A stretch of DNA of 64,000 nt from Porphyrobacter sp. LM 6 (GTDB taxonomy: Bacteria > Pseudomonadota > Alphaproteobacteria > Sphingomonadales > Sphingomonadaceae): contig NZ_CP017113.1 in the NCBI RefSeq assembly GCF_001720465.1, forward strand, positions 1,054,001 to 1,118,000, given 5' to 3'. This document shows positions 43,648-51,885 of the stretch, in pieces. Made by a program: the position numbers and the translations under genes. The stretch's first letter is position 1, and every line of letters begins with the position of its first letter. The notes under the pieces were generated by a model that was not told where the DNA came from, ran no database searches, and was given only the letters and a program-made list of their open reading frames with translations.

Positions 43648-43712
43648 GGAAGGCCTCCGGTTTTAGCCATTTCGACGACGTCGGGGGTGGCAATCAGGAA
43701 CAAATCCCCCCA
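43648..43712 (-). promoter_or_regulatory. SAM-II-family riboswitch controlling metK
   Basis: On the minus strand, P1 is GGGGG/CCCCC closing a loop with GATTTG, TTCC and GATTGC. A linker GACGTCGTCG follows, then AAATGGCTAAAACCGGAGG, whose GGAGG is the metK ribosome site. The order GAUUU...CC...AUUGC...AAAUG-GCUAAAA-GG is that of the SAM-II pseudoknot aptamer. UUCC in the loop could pair with the ribosome site, giving SAM-dependent shut-off of translation. I judged by eye; a covariance search was not run. Confidence 0.75.
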
Positions 43713-43744
43713 GCCCGTGGGTGGGCCAGACCTATTTCAGAAAA

Positions 43745-44173
43745 TCAGCGGAGAACGATCAACTCGGGCGTTCCGCTGGCATCGAACCATATGATCGCGT
43801 TTTGCTGATACTTGCGGCCCAGTTCACACGCCTGCTCCAAGCTAATACCAATCGCCGCATAGCTGGCCTCAGCGGGCCAGCTGGGATCATTGCCCTGACC
43901 AGCCCCGTCGATAACCACCGCCCCAAGGCCAACTAAATCTTCGCGAAGGTGAGCCTGTCGTGCCTTGTTCTCGTCTGCGGCAAGAGCCTCGCTGAAAGGA
44001 TTTTCAGCCGTTATGAATGTGCCGCTGACAGCTTGCGCTGCATGGATCAGATCGGCCAATTCATTGGACGGCTGGCCGACGCGAAGTGCCAGGATGCCGT
44101 CTTTGGTGTGCACTAGGTACTGCGTTCGCTTGTAGGCCTCGATCAGTTCTGCCGGCACTTCAGAAACAGGCAT
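43745..44173 (-). CDS. DUF3293-family protein
   Basis: A 142-aa protein started at ATG 44173 ('MPVSEVPAELIEAYKRTQYL'). 'GILALRVGQPSNELADLIHA', 'SGTFITAENPFSEALAADEN', 'REDLVGLGAVVIDGAGQGND' and 'WPAEASYAAIGISLEQACEL' follow the DUF3293 pattern, a family of unknown function. The start is preceded by GGAGGG and seven T residues that also form a terminator-like hairpin, so expression is probably regulated through the leader. It lies 98 bases upstream of metK on the same strand. Confidence 0.75.
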   Translation of the reverse strand: MPVSEVPAELIEAYKRTQYLVHTKDGILALRVGQPSNELADLIHAAQAVSGTFITAENPFSEALAADENKARQAHLREDLVGLGAVVIDGAGQGNDPSWPAEASYAAIGISLEQACELGRKYQQNAIIWFDASGTPELIVLR

Positions 44174-44373
44174 AAAAAAACCCTCCATACGGAGGGTCGA
44201 CACGGCTTCCGCTTCGTTGCTCCGAGGAGCCACATCTGCTTTCGCAAAACCACCTTGCCCGGATCGGCAGGTTGGCGTGGGTGTCGACCCAACTCTTGAT
44301 GACTTGCGTCTGATACCAACTTTCTGCTGCTGGTGCAAGACGTTCCAAATCCGGATCAGTCCGTATGAGAATT
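44174..44373 (-). promoter_or_regulatory. Structured leader with SD-hiding terminator hairpin before DUF3293 gene
   Basis: The 200 bases between the upstream gene and the DUF3293 start hold no convincing gene. At the end, CCCTCCGTATGGAGGG (44181-44196) plus T7 forms an intrinsic terminator, whose 3' arm GGAGGG is also the ribosome site 7 bases before the ATG. GTGTCGACCC (minus, 44194-44203) overlaps the 5' arm and is perfectly complementary to GGGTCGACAC (minus, 44281-44290). It could act as an anti-terminator. This resembles an attenuator or riboswitch. No known aptamer was recognised. Confidence 0.45.
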
Positions 44374-44919
44374 CTAGCCAGCCACGAAAGCCGCCAACTC
44401 CTCATCTATGTAATCCTCTATCCGCCTGCCTTCAGGCACCCAGCTGTCAACGAAGAAGCCCTGATCGACCGCTGCTTTGATTGCGGCTTCAGGCGTTAAA
44501 AATAGACCGAACCATTCGAACTCCCAGCCACCTTGCCCGCAGCAGTATGATTTTGCAGCCAGGACCGCGCTGTTTCCGAGCCGATCCGAGATCGGGTACC
44601 CTTCTAGGTAAGGCCCATAAAACTCTGACCGGGCATATTCGACTTCCTGGCGCGCGTAGGCCGCACGATCCACGTCAGTAATTGGGTTTTCAGTCTCGAT
44701 TTCAAGCCGATCCCTAACTTCCGCATCTTCGGCTTCGAGGGAATGCATCGTCCCCAGTGCGGCATCTCCAAACTCGTAAAATGCATCTGCGCCATCCTCA
44801 TCCAGCCAGGCCTCTATTTCCTTCTCAGCTGAAGGGTCTGCCGTGCCATTACAGAGGCTGCCAATCGCCGCGTCGCGCGCGCTCCATAAGGATTGAGGGA
44901 GAGGAAGATAACCAGACAT
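44374..44919 (-). CDS. Hypothetical acidic protein
   Basis: A 181-aa protein from ATG 44919 (MSGYLPLPQSLWSARDAAIG); a GTG ten codons upstream is possible. It is acidic, with 'EIEAWLDEDGADAFYEFGDA', 'DVDRAAYARQEVEYARSEFY' and 'YCCGQGGWEFEWFGLFLTPE', and ends in 'EGRRIEDYIDEELAAFVAG'. I recognise no family. It is upstream of the structured leader and the DUF3293 gene on the same strand. Confidence 0.6.
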   Translation of the reverse strand: MSGYLPLPQSLWSARDAAIGSLCNGTADPSAEKEIEAWLDEDGADAFYEFGDAALGTMHSLEAEDAEVRDRLEIETENPITDVDRAAYARQEVEYARSEFYGPYLEGYPISDRLGNSAVLAAKSYCCGQGGWEFEWFGLFLTPEAAIKAAVDQGFFVDSWVPEGRRIEDYIDEELAAFVAG

Positions 44920-45150
44920 GAGTGAGCCAATCTTTGAGCCGAAAATCACCTACATCTATGGAGCGGCTCCAGTTTTCGCGCAACGGGCTAGGCTTCCTAG
45001 ATGTGTCAATTGAGGTCATAGCTCTCTCTGTCTTAGTTGACGCCCAGCCAGAATTCAGCCCAAGAGCCGACAAATTAGAGGCGAGCTAACATAGCCCCCG
45101 TTGTCTAAGTGCTGAGCATGAAATGAAGGGTGTTTGATGGTGGTTCGGTC

Positions 45151-45882
45151 GTGAACCTGGTTGTGCTGACAGGGGCGGGAATATCTGCCGAAAGCGGTTT
45201 GGCAACGTTCAGAGCTGCAGATGGCCTCTGGGCTGATCAAGCCATCGAGGATGTTTGCACCCCGGATGCCTTCGCCCGCGATCCGAACGGAGTTTGCCAA
45301 TTTTACGATGAACGAAAATCGTTAGCCGCTCGAGCCCGGCCCAACGCAGCACATCGAGCGCTAGCTGCTCTTGAGCAACATTGGCGCGAACATTCCTATG
45401 GCGACTTCTTACTTGTCACCCAGAACGTCGACGACCTCCATGAGCGTGCTGGATCGAAAAATCTCATTCATATGCATGGAAGGCTGAACTCTGCCTTTTG
45501 CATGGAATGCGGCTTTCAGATGGTTAGGCACGGGCCCCTTGAGGATAGCCGGGAGTGCCCAATCTGCCAGCTGGAGGCGCTAAGGCCGGACATCGTTTTC
45601 TTTGGCGAAGCGCCCAGAGGGCTGCCGCAAATTCAAGCGGCCCTCAAAACGTGTCATCTTTTCGTCGCCGCCGGCACGTCAGGGACCGTTTTCCCCGCGG
45701 CGGGCTTTGCTCAGGAAGCTGGCTCCCAGGGAGCTAAGAGGCTTCTGCTCAATTTGGAGCGGCCTGAGTTCGCAGAACACTTCTCTGCAATGAGGTTGGG
45801 GCCTGCAAGCCAGATTGTCCCTGAATGGGTGAGTGAAATTGTTGGCTCCGCAACGAGTGTCTTCCGGAGCGATGGGCAGTGA
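45151..45882 (+). CDS. NAD-dependent deacylase (sirtuin, CobB-like)
   Basis: A 243-aa protein, started at GTG 45151 ('MNLVVLTGAGISAESGLATF'), as sirtuins usually begin right before this motif; GTG 45130 is the alternative. NAD-binding 'GAGISAESGLATFRAADGLW', 'LVTQNVDDLHERAGSKNLIH' with catalytic His in 'HMHGRL', zinc Cys pairs 'CMECG' and 'CPIC', and 'FVAAGTSGTVFPAAGFAQEA' are all present. It removes acyl groups from lysines using NAD+. Unlike defence SIR2 domains it is a full class III sirtuin. Its stop overlaps the hydrolase gene by 4 bases. Confidence 0.9.
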   Translation: MNLVVLTGAGISAESGLATFRAADGLWADQAIEDVCTPDAFARDPNGVCQFYDERKSLAARARPNAAHRALAALEQHWREHSYGDFLLVTQNVDDLHERAGSKNLIHMHGRLNSAFCMECGFQMVRHGPLEDSRECPICQLEALRPDIVFFGEAPRGLPQIQAALKTCHLFVAAGTSGTVFPAAGFAQEAGSQGAKRLLLNLERPEFAEHFSAMRLGPASQIVPEWVSEIVGSATSVFRSDGQ

Positions 45883-46451
45883 GCTCCGATGACCAGGCGA
45901 TCTATTACCTACCCGGGCGCGGCGGCAGGGTAGATGAGGGGCTTGGCTTAGCTCTCCAAAGCCGGGGCTTCGTCGTTTACGGACGCCAGCTGTTCGGAGA
46001 GTTCCAGCGGCTAAGATTTTCAGATCAGATCCAGGCGATCGCCGAAGACCTTAAACAGGGGTTTTGGAGGGAGGATGCCTTAGTCGTTGCCAACTCCTTT
46101 GGCGCATATCTTTACCTGCATGCGCAAACACTCCAGGATCCATTTCCCGGCAAGGTCCTGCTGCTCTCCCCTATCATTGGGGCCACTGCTGCCCCAGGGA
46201 ATGGCCCAAGGTTCTCACCGCCATTCGCCGAGCGGCTCCTAGAACTTGCGCAAAAGGGTGAACTCACCAAACCCACTAACTGCGAAATTCACGTTGGCGA
46301 ATTAGATTGGCAGAGTGAACCAGCTAAGGTCGAATGCTTCGGTGAACTCACAGGGATTCCTGTAACGGTCGTGCCTGGAGGTGCCCATATGCTCGACAAG
46401 AAATACGTTTCAGGCCTGCTTGATCGCTGGCTGCCGGACCTTGTTAGGTAA
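45879..46451 (+). CDS. Alpha/beta hydrolase-like protein
   Basis: A 190-aa protein starting at GTG 45879, overlapping the sirtuin stop by GTGA. It has an early 'YYLPGRGGRVDEGLGLALQS', then 'EDALVVANSFGAYLYLHAQT' as the nucleophile elbow (NSFG, Ser nucleophile), 'VLLLSPIIGATAAPGNG' and a final 'IPVTVVPGGAHMLDKKYVSG' with the His. This fits a small serine hydrolase. Coupled translation with the sirtuin suggests a joint pathway, for example handling acyl groups. The substrate is unknown. Confidence 0.75.
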   Translation: MSSDDQAIYYLPGRGGRVDEGLGLALQSRGFVVYGRQLFGEFQRLRFSDQIQAIAEDLKQGFWREDALVVANSFGAYLYLHAQTLQDPFPGKVLLLSPIIGATAAPGNGPRFSPPFAERLLELAQKGELTKPTNCEIHVGELDWQSEPAKVECFGELTGIPVTVVPGGAHMLDKKYVSGLLDRWLPDLVR

Positions 46452-46480
46452 GCACAGAAATCGTCGCAGGCCTGGTTCCG

Positions 46481-47524
46481 TTACCAACCGCTCGAAGATC
46501 TGACAGGCCTTGGCTCCGGAATATTGGGGGCAAGGACGACGGGTTTGTCGATCTGGATGTCAGATGAACCAACAAGCTGGGCTCCCGTCTTATCAGTGAA
46601 AACGTTCGCGATGGATTTCACGCCAGCCAGTGCTGCGCTCCCGGGCAGAGCGGCAAGGTCCTTTGCATAGTAATCGAACCATGGGAGCCCCGCCTCAGTG
46701 TAGTCTTTTGCTGTTGGCGGCTCATTCCGCGCAGCCTCGCCAGTGACTGCCTTCCAGTCCTTCGCATGAATAAGCGAGACGAACACGCGTTCGGTTGCCT
46801 CCCAGTCCCAATCCTCAAGAGCGAAATTATCTTCATAGATCTCTTGGTGCATTCGCCCGCCTGCTCCGAGGCCCATCTCCGCGCTCTCGCAGCACATGCT
46901 CATGCAAGCATCCATAAGCATCGCATTGCGTCTGGATTCCTTTATCCTTTTCCAGACCGACGTCTTGAGTGGCGTGACCGATATTTGCACGCCACCCCAC
47001 TCACTGTTTTGTGTGAGCTGCTCCTCAACCGAATAACCCTCGCCAAGAGGCATAGCGACGAATTGTCGGATTACACCTTTCTCAATCGCAAATCCGTCCA
47101 ACCAAGGCTGGGATGGCGATACTACGTAATCCTGAGGGTCACGATGGAGGCCTGGGCGCCAACTCTCACCCGACACCGCGTTGATTTTGCCAGCCGCAAT
47201 TTTAACCGCAACCGGGAGACCGTACCCGGTCTCCATCGAGTTGCCATCGGACCATTCTGGACCATCGTTGTCGAAGTTCATCCACATGGCTTCAGCTTGC
47301 CACATGGGCATAATCACTCCGCCGCGATCTAAGGTATGGCCGGGTAGATTTTCAGCGTAGTCCTCAACATGACGGAGCGGAAATGTGCCCAACCCTGGCG
47401 GCAAAAAGTAAGTTTGATCGGTGTCTGGGATACGCAACGTGCGCATGAAACTGATCGAGAACTGCGCATCAGGTTCAATGCTTGGGAAGCGAAAAACCAG
47501 GTCATCATCTTCAAGTGTTGGCAT
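46481..47524 (-). CDS. Conserved hypothetical protein with XRE partner
   Basis: A 347-aa protein started at ATG 47524 with AAAGGAAGTTCA in front. It has well-formed stretches such as 'TYFLPPGLGTFPLRHVEDYA', 'RGGVIMPMWQAEAMWMNF', 'GLPVAVKIAAGKINAVSGES' and 'PWLDGFAIEKGVIRQFVAMP'. These look like a widespread family without a known role. No signal peptide or membrane segment is seen. It starts 11 bases after the stop of the XRE regulator gene, so the two are one operon. Confidence 0.65.
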   Translation of the reverse strand: MPTLEDDDLVFRFPSIEPDAQFSISFMRTLRIPDTDQTYFLPPGLGTFPLRHVEDYAENLPGHTLDRGGVIMPMWQAEAMWMNFDNDGPEWSDGNSMETGYGLPVAVKIAAGKINAVSGESWRPGLHRDPQDYVVSPSQPWLDGFAIEKGVIRQFVAMPLGEGYSVEEQLTQNSEWGGVQISVTPLKTSVWKRIKESRRNAMLMDACMSMCCESAEMGLGAGGRMHQEIYEDNFALEDWDWEATERVFVSLIHAKDWKAVTGEAARNEPPTAKDYTEAGLPWFDYYAKDLAALPGSAALAGVKSIANVFTDKTGAQLVGSSDIQIDKPVVLAPNIPEPRPVRSSSGW

Positions 47525-47535
47525 TGAACTTCCTT

Positions 47536-47916
47536 TCACCATTGACCGTCACGCACATCCCGCACGATCTTGAGCACCGCTTGGTCAGGCATGGATTTGA
47601 TTGAGCGGATCAAATCCGCAAAAAGTTTAGGGCGAGAGAGGATCGCCTGTCGGAGGTCGGCTGATATCTTTCCGGCCATGGCCAGCAGGACATCGGCATC
47701 TTCTCCGAGCTCATCCGCCAGCTTGAGTAGTGTATCCTCACCTGGCGGCGCGACCTCGTCACGCTCAACGCGGGAGAGATATGCAGGCGTTACGCCACAG
47801 CGCATGGCTAACTGGCGCAACGTGAACGCTCGGTTACCCACCGCCAGTGCTTCGCGCTTCTGACGAAGGTAATCACCTAGCGAGGCGTTTTTTGAACTGT
47901 TAAGCAAGTGTTTCAT
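47536..47916 (-). CDS. XRE-family HTH regulator
   Basis: A 126-aa protein with an HTH_3 domain (about residues 13-75): 'LGDYLRQKREALAVGNRAFT', 'LRQLAMRCGVTPAYLSRVER', 'EVAPPGEDTLLKLADELGED'. The C-terminus ('AGKISADLRQAILSRPKLFA') is helical and common in such regulators. It precedes the 347-aa gene and likely controls it. A copy of the island operator lies 75 bases upstream of its start, so it may be part of the same regulon. Confidence 0.85.
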   Translation of the reverse strand: MKHLLNSSKNASLGDYLRQKREALAVGNRAFTLRQLAMRCGVTPAYLSRVERDEVAPPGEDTLLKLADELGEDADVLLAMAGKISADLRQAILSRPKLFADLIRSIKSMPDQAVLKIVRDVRDGQW

Positions 47917-47991
47917 GTTGTCTAAATAGACACCATTTTTTCCACGTCAAGGTTTGCGCGCCTAGTCCGCTGACGGTGCATGCCAAATGAG

Positions 47992-48006
47992 GACATTGTT
48001 GGTCGC
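47992..48006 (-). promoter_or_regulatory. Island operator site F (weaker match)
   Basis: On the minus strand GCGACCAACAATGTC keeps the GCGACCA-N4-TGTC core of the island motif, though not the final G. It is oriented to the XRE gene, 75 bases before its ATG, in the 233-bp intergenic region shared with the Sel1-repeat gene on the plus strand. It is the most distant and least certain of the six sites. Confidence 0.45.
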
Positions 48007-48149
48007 ACTCAAACGGGCTGGCCTGCAAAACAACGCCTTAACCTTATCCAACGCTATTGAGCACAAAGCCGTTCGCAGTCAGAGTCAGGCAGAAGGATCA
48101 ACCTCGAATCAAGATCTCGAGTGATCTGAATGAATTCGTGAGGGCATAA

Positions 48150-51100
48150 GTGACGGGGCATAGCATCAATTGGAACCCACTGGTTCGTAGGGATTTTGAG
48201 GGTTTCAAAAAGCTTGCGATGGAGATCGAGGACCCCAGCGCGCGTGAGAAGGCACTTCTCAAAGCCGGTGGGCTTATCGATGCACTAATGGGTGAGTTGG
48301 TTAGGATCGGCTATTTCACCGACCCTGAAAGCGTCAATTATGCCATAGATAAATATAAGACGGCTATTGATGACGGTCTTGAGCTAGAACTTAGAAAAAA
48401 ACTCTTTCAAGAGGTTTCGACCTTCACACAATATTTCGAAGACTGCACAGCGCTAACATATGTGCCCTTCGTTCTGGGGGATACGGATCGCGGCATAGTC
48501 TCCACCGCCACCCTTGATTACGTCAGTGTCGCAAAAATCGAGGAAGGCGCCGACCCGATGCTCGTTCCTCGTCATGTTGTCCGCATGATTGAGGGCAAGC
48601 ATCCGGTTAACCGAGGGGCTGTGTTTGGCGGCCTTTTAAGCACGGGAGACCCGAGAGTTTGCTCGGATCTACTTTGGGACCTGCGGCACCAGCTCTCTGA
48701 AGATGAAATCAATGAGGCCTGCCTTTGCCACACCGGCTTTATTGGCAGTGCAGCGGTTGAGTTCTTCCTGAAATGGCTCGAAGAAATTGTTCATTTGGGG
48801 CAGGATGGCCTGTTCGGCAAACTGGCTTCAGGCTTGGCCCTGTTACGCCGAAACGTTCAAACGGAGTTCGTGTTCACGGGGCAGCGGCCGTTTCCTTATG
48901 CCAGCCTACAGGGCGAAGAACTTTTGGCCATTCTGAAGCCCGTGCCAATTGACGATTTCACGCGTCAAATTGCCTCCCGAATGCTTCATCTTAGTAGTCT
49001 TGAGCACGAACCCAGGGTTATGGCTGAAGTGCTCCGGATTTGGAGTATATGCACTCTGCCTGATGCCAAAGGCATTCTAATAAGCGACGACCTGACTGAA
49101 AGGTGTTGGGAGCTTATTAAGGGACCGAGGAAGTCCGACCCGAATGTAAACGAGGCGCTTTGCGAGATTATCGATGCCTCGATAGGCATCAGTGGCGATT
49201 TTTCCCTAGCTTCCAAAATCGGTGAAGAAATCACCAAACGTGGGGTACCCGCCATCTGGGAGTTCGTGTTTTCTCGAGGGGAAGCCGCGATCACGAACCA
49301 ACGTTGCGACGGGCCTAACGGAGCAACTTGGGGCCAAATCATCGCGATGCCGGTGGTATGTGATACTGACACTAGCGACGAGCAGATCGTCGAAATTTGC
49401 CAGGCAATCCCACCACTTCCGGATGGTCAGGAGTTCAAGTTCTGTCCAGTGATCATGACGTGGTCCAACCTCAACAGGATTGCCTCCACTCGCCTTCTTC
49501 ACGCTATGCTGCAAAAGTGGCGGACCGACGAAGATAAGCCGGCAGTGGAAGCTGATATCACAATGTATGCCGCAGCCACCCGTGAGGAGACGGCTCTGGA
49601 TGAGGTAGTGTTTCAGCGGAATCAGATTTCTAAATTGCGCTTCCTTGTCGGCTATCGCTTTGAGACTGAGGACTTCCCGGATTACCCTCAGGATCAGAAA
49701 GTCGAGTGGTCTTCTCAAGCCAACGAAACACTGCAGTCGGCGTGTGGAGACAAAACCATTGGGGTTAGGTCTCCTCGTCCCCTCGGGTATGCGCTGTATA
49801 CCGCTCAGAGCGTAATGACTGAGTTAAACGCTAAAGCTGCAGTCTGGATTGCTGAACGTTACCACTCTCCTGTGGCGCAGGATAAATTTGGGATCCGCCT
49901 GGCAGCTTATGGCAACCTATACACCGGGCTAGCAGATTGCTTTGAGGCGACGGCCTATGATTTGGAAAATGGCGAGACCATTTTTCGTCGAGAGATTCCG
50001 ATCGTTCTCCCGAGCGTCAGGCCGCACTGGAAGCAAGAGCTAGATCATCTTAGGGTCAATTTGGAAGCTGGTGGCTGCCCTTACGTGGCGGTCGCGCCCA
50101 TCCTTCAGAGCATTTATCTGAACGACCGGATTTTCGAGGAAACAAAGTGCGTCAAGGTTACTCTTGGCGCCCCGACATCTCTGGGTGACCAGGCTGACGA
50201 CGGCCTTCCATTTGAGAACATTTCAGAAATCGCTGAGGAAAAGCAACGTTGGCACACGGAGGGAGAACGTCTCCATGTTGATGCTGAGGCGTTTAAATTA
50301 GCATGCGCAGGGCAGCTCGGACTCGATATTGAAACCGTCCGAGCATCAGGCGAATTCGCGCTCATCAAGGGACGCTGGTTTCCGACAATTCTCATTTTTA
50401 TGCGTAATGCCAAGGCCGCAGATGGTTCGCCCATAGATTGGCCGCTGGATGCCACGTTAGTCGATACCGCAGTTAGAGCCGCTGCTGTCGAGACCGGCCG
50501 CCGCTGGGCCCATTGGACTTTTGGCGGTGTTTCAGAAGAAACCGAGGAGGTCGATGTCGAGGCCGTTTACAAGTTGGCACTCAATGATGACCTGGCAGCG
50601 CAGGTGCAGCTGGCCCAAATCCTTTACCGAGGCGATAAGGTCGAGCGAAACTTGAGCACTGCTCTGCAATGGTTTCGTAAAGCCGCCTCTCAAGGTCATG
50701 GCGAGTCCCAAGCAATGGTTGCCTACATGTTGGATGAAGGCCTCGGATGCGCTCAGAATGAGGTTGAAGGTCTGCACTGGCATCGATTGGCAGCAGAGAA
50801 TGGTTCTGCCTATTCGCAGAGGAAGTTGGCTGCTGCATACGAAGCTGGGGAACTGCTCCGGCAGGACTATGAAGAGGCAGCGAAGTGGTACAGATTAGCT
50901 GCCGACCAAGGTTCTCCCGACGCCCAATTTTCCTTAGGCTGGCTGCTGTACTCCGGAAACGGCGTGCCTGAAAATCTCGAAGAGGCAGCTGAGTATTTCG
51001 AGCGATCGGCCCTCCAGGGAAATGCCGCTGCTCAGTATAACATCGCGGCGATGTACGGCCATGGCGAGCACGCACCCGTTGATCGTGTTAAGTCATATGC

Positions 51101-51245
51101 ATGGTTCCGCTTGGCAGCCGAGCAGGAATATGAAGGGGCAGAAGGCGCGATCGAGGATATTTGCAGCAGGATGTCTGCTGATGAGATGGCAAAAGCAAAG
51201 GAACTTGCCAAAGAGCTAGCGGCAACGATTGGGGCTCAACGATAG
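48150..51245 (+). CDS. Large protein with C-terminal Sel1 repeats
   Basis: A 1031-aa protein. The first 790 residues match nothing I know; they are largely helical/mixed with an acidic character. From about residue 805 there are at least five Sel1-like TPR repeats: 'AQVQLAQILYRGDKVERNLS', 'ALQWFRKAASQGHGESQAMV', 'AAKWYRLAADQGSPDAQFSL', 'EAAEYFERSALQGNAAAQYN' and 'SYAWFRLAAEQEYEGAEGAI'. Sel1 repeats mediate protein contacts. With a long unknown N-terminus in a defence-rich island it could be a sensor or effector of an undescribed kind. It stands alone on the plus strand. Confidence 0.75.
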   Translation: MTGHSINWNPLVRRDFEGFKKLAMEIEDPSAREKALLKAGGLIDALMGELVRIGYFTDPESVNYAIDKYKTAIDDGLELELRKKLFQEVSTFTQYFEDCTALTYVPFVLGDTDRGIVSTATLDYVSVAKIEEGADPMLVPRHVVRMIEGKHPVNRGAVFGGLLSTGDPRVCSDLLWDLRHQLSEDEINEACLCHTGFIGSAAVEFFLKWLEEIVHLGQDGLFGKLASGLALLRRNVQTEFVFTGQRPFPYASLQGEELLAILKPVPIDDFTRQIASRMLHLSSLEHEPRVMAEVLRIWSICTLPDAKGILISDDLTERCWELIKGPRKSDPNVNEALCEIIDASIGISGDFSLASKIGEEITKRGVPAIWEFVFSRGEAAITNQRCDGPNGATWGQIIAMPVVCDTDTSDEQIVEICQAIPPLPDGQEFKFCPVIMTWSNLNRIASTRLLHAMLQKWRTDEDKPAVEADITMYAAATREETALDEVVFQRNQISKLRFLVGYRFETEDFPDYPQDQKVEWSSQANETLQSACGDKTIGVRSPRPLGYALYTAQSVMTELNAKAAVWIAERYHSPVAQDKFGIRLAAYGNLYTGLADCFEATAYDLENGETIFRREIPIVLPSVRPHWKQELDHLRVNLEAGGCPYVAVAPILQSIYLNDRIFEETKCVKVTLGAPTSLGDQADDGLPFENISEIAEEKQRWHTEGERLHVDAEAFKLACAGQLGLDIETVRASGEFALIKGRWFPTILIFMRNAKAADGSPIDWPLDATLVDTAVRAAAVETGRRWAHWTFGGVSEETEEVDVEAVYKLALNDDLAAQVQLAQILYRGDKVERNLSTALQWFRKAASQGHGESQAMVAYMLDEGLGCAQNEVEGLHWHRLAAENGSAYSQRKLAAAYEAGELLRQDYEEAAKWYRLAADQGSPDAQFSLGWLLYSGNGVPENLEEAAEYFERSALQGNAAAQYNIAAMYGHGEHAPVDRVKSYAWFRLAAEQEYEGAEGAIEDICSRMSADEMAKAKELAKELAATIGAQR

Positions 51246-51475
51246 ATCCAATAATTTGCCCGAGTGGGAGGCATGCTCACGGTCAAGCAGACTGAGATAT
51301 CCCTAGCGGCACTTCTAGTTTGGTAGCACATGGGCATTGCCTGACGCTATGCCAATCGGGGACATGCGTTATTGCTCTGGCGTCAGCTTTGATCTCGACA
51401 ACCTAGACCGCATCCCCTCATTTGTCTCCAACACGGCAGGCAGGCTATTCGTCTGTTATATCGCTCAGGGGGGGG

Positions 51476-51865
51476 ATGATGTTCGGTCTCTTCAAAAAGA
51501 AGCCAAAGACACTTTTGGATCAGTTCATTGTGGCAGCCTACGGAGATCGTCCTCCCAAAGCGCGCAGAGCCGATCTCGGGATGGCGGTAGACTTAGCTCA
51601 TAGTTCTCTTTTGATGGGCGCGGTTGAAAAATCTGAAATTTCCGACATTGCGAGAGGGCTGTTTGATGGTGAAATCCCCTATTCCACCCATGATCTAGCA
51701 CTCGCGACGGCTCTAAACTTTTTCAAGCGCCCCGAATTACGGGAAGACTTGGCGACCGCTCAGCTCATGGCTCGCCTGACCGCGCTTGGATGGCTGCAGG
51801 AGGGTAAGGTTGTCCCGCTTCTGATGAAGTCCTTCGAAGCCACGCTGTATAAAGCTTTCAAATAA
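51476..51865 (+). CDS. Hypothetical protein
   Basis: A 129-aa protein from ATG 51476 ('MMFGLFKKKPKTLLDQFIVA'), preceded by a G-rich ribosome site. It is a helical protein with 'DLGMAVDLAHSSLLMGAVEK', 'ARGLFDGEIPYSTHDLALAT' and 'LMKSFEATLYKAFK'. The initial hydrophobic/basic stretch is too short for a membrane anchor. No family is recognised. About 230 bases before it hold nothing I can identify. Confidence 0.6.
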   Translation: MMFGLFKKKPKTLLDQFIVAAYGDRPPKARRADLGMAVDLAHSSLLMGAVEKSEISDIARGLFDGEIPYSTHDLALATALNFFKRPELREDLATAQLMARLTALGWLQEGKVVPLLMKSFEATLYKAFK

Positions 51866-51885
51866 CTCCGGGCTTGCCAAACGCT

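Noticed and set aside
43648..43712. SAM/SAH riboswitch (another metK-associated class)
   Set aside because: The leader lacks the GUCACAACGGCUUCCUG-type core of that class as I remember it; the GAUUU...AUUGC...GCUAAAA pattern fits SAM-II instead.
51337..51603. Small frame upstream of and overlapping the 129-aa gene
   Set aside because: It overlaps the better-supported frame starting at 51476 and has a low-complexity Ser/Arg end, typical of a shadow frame.
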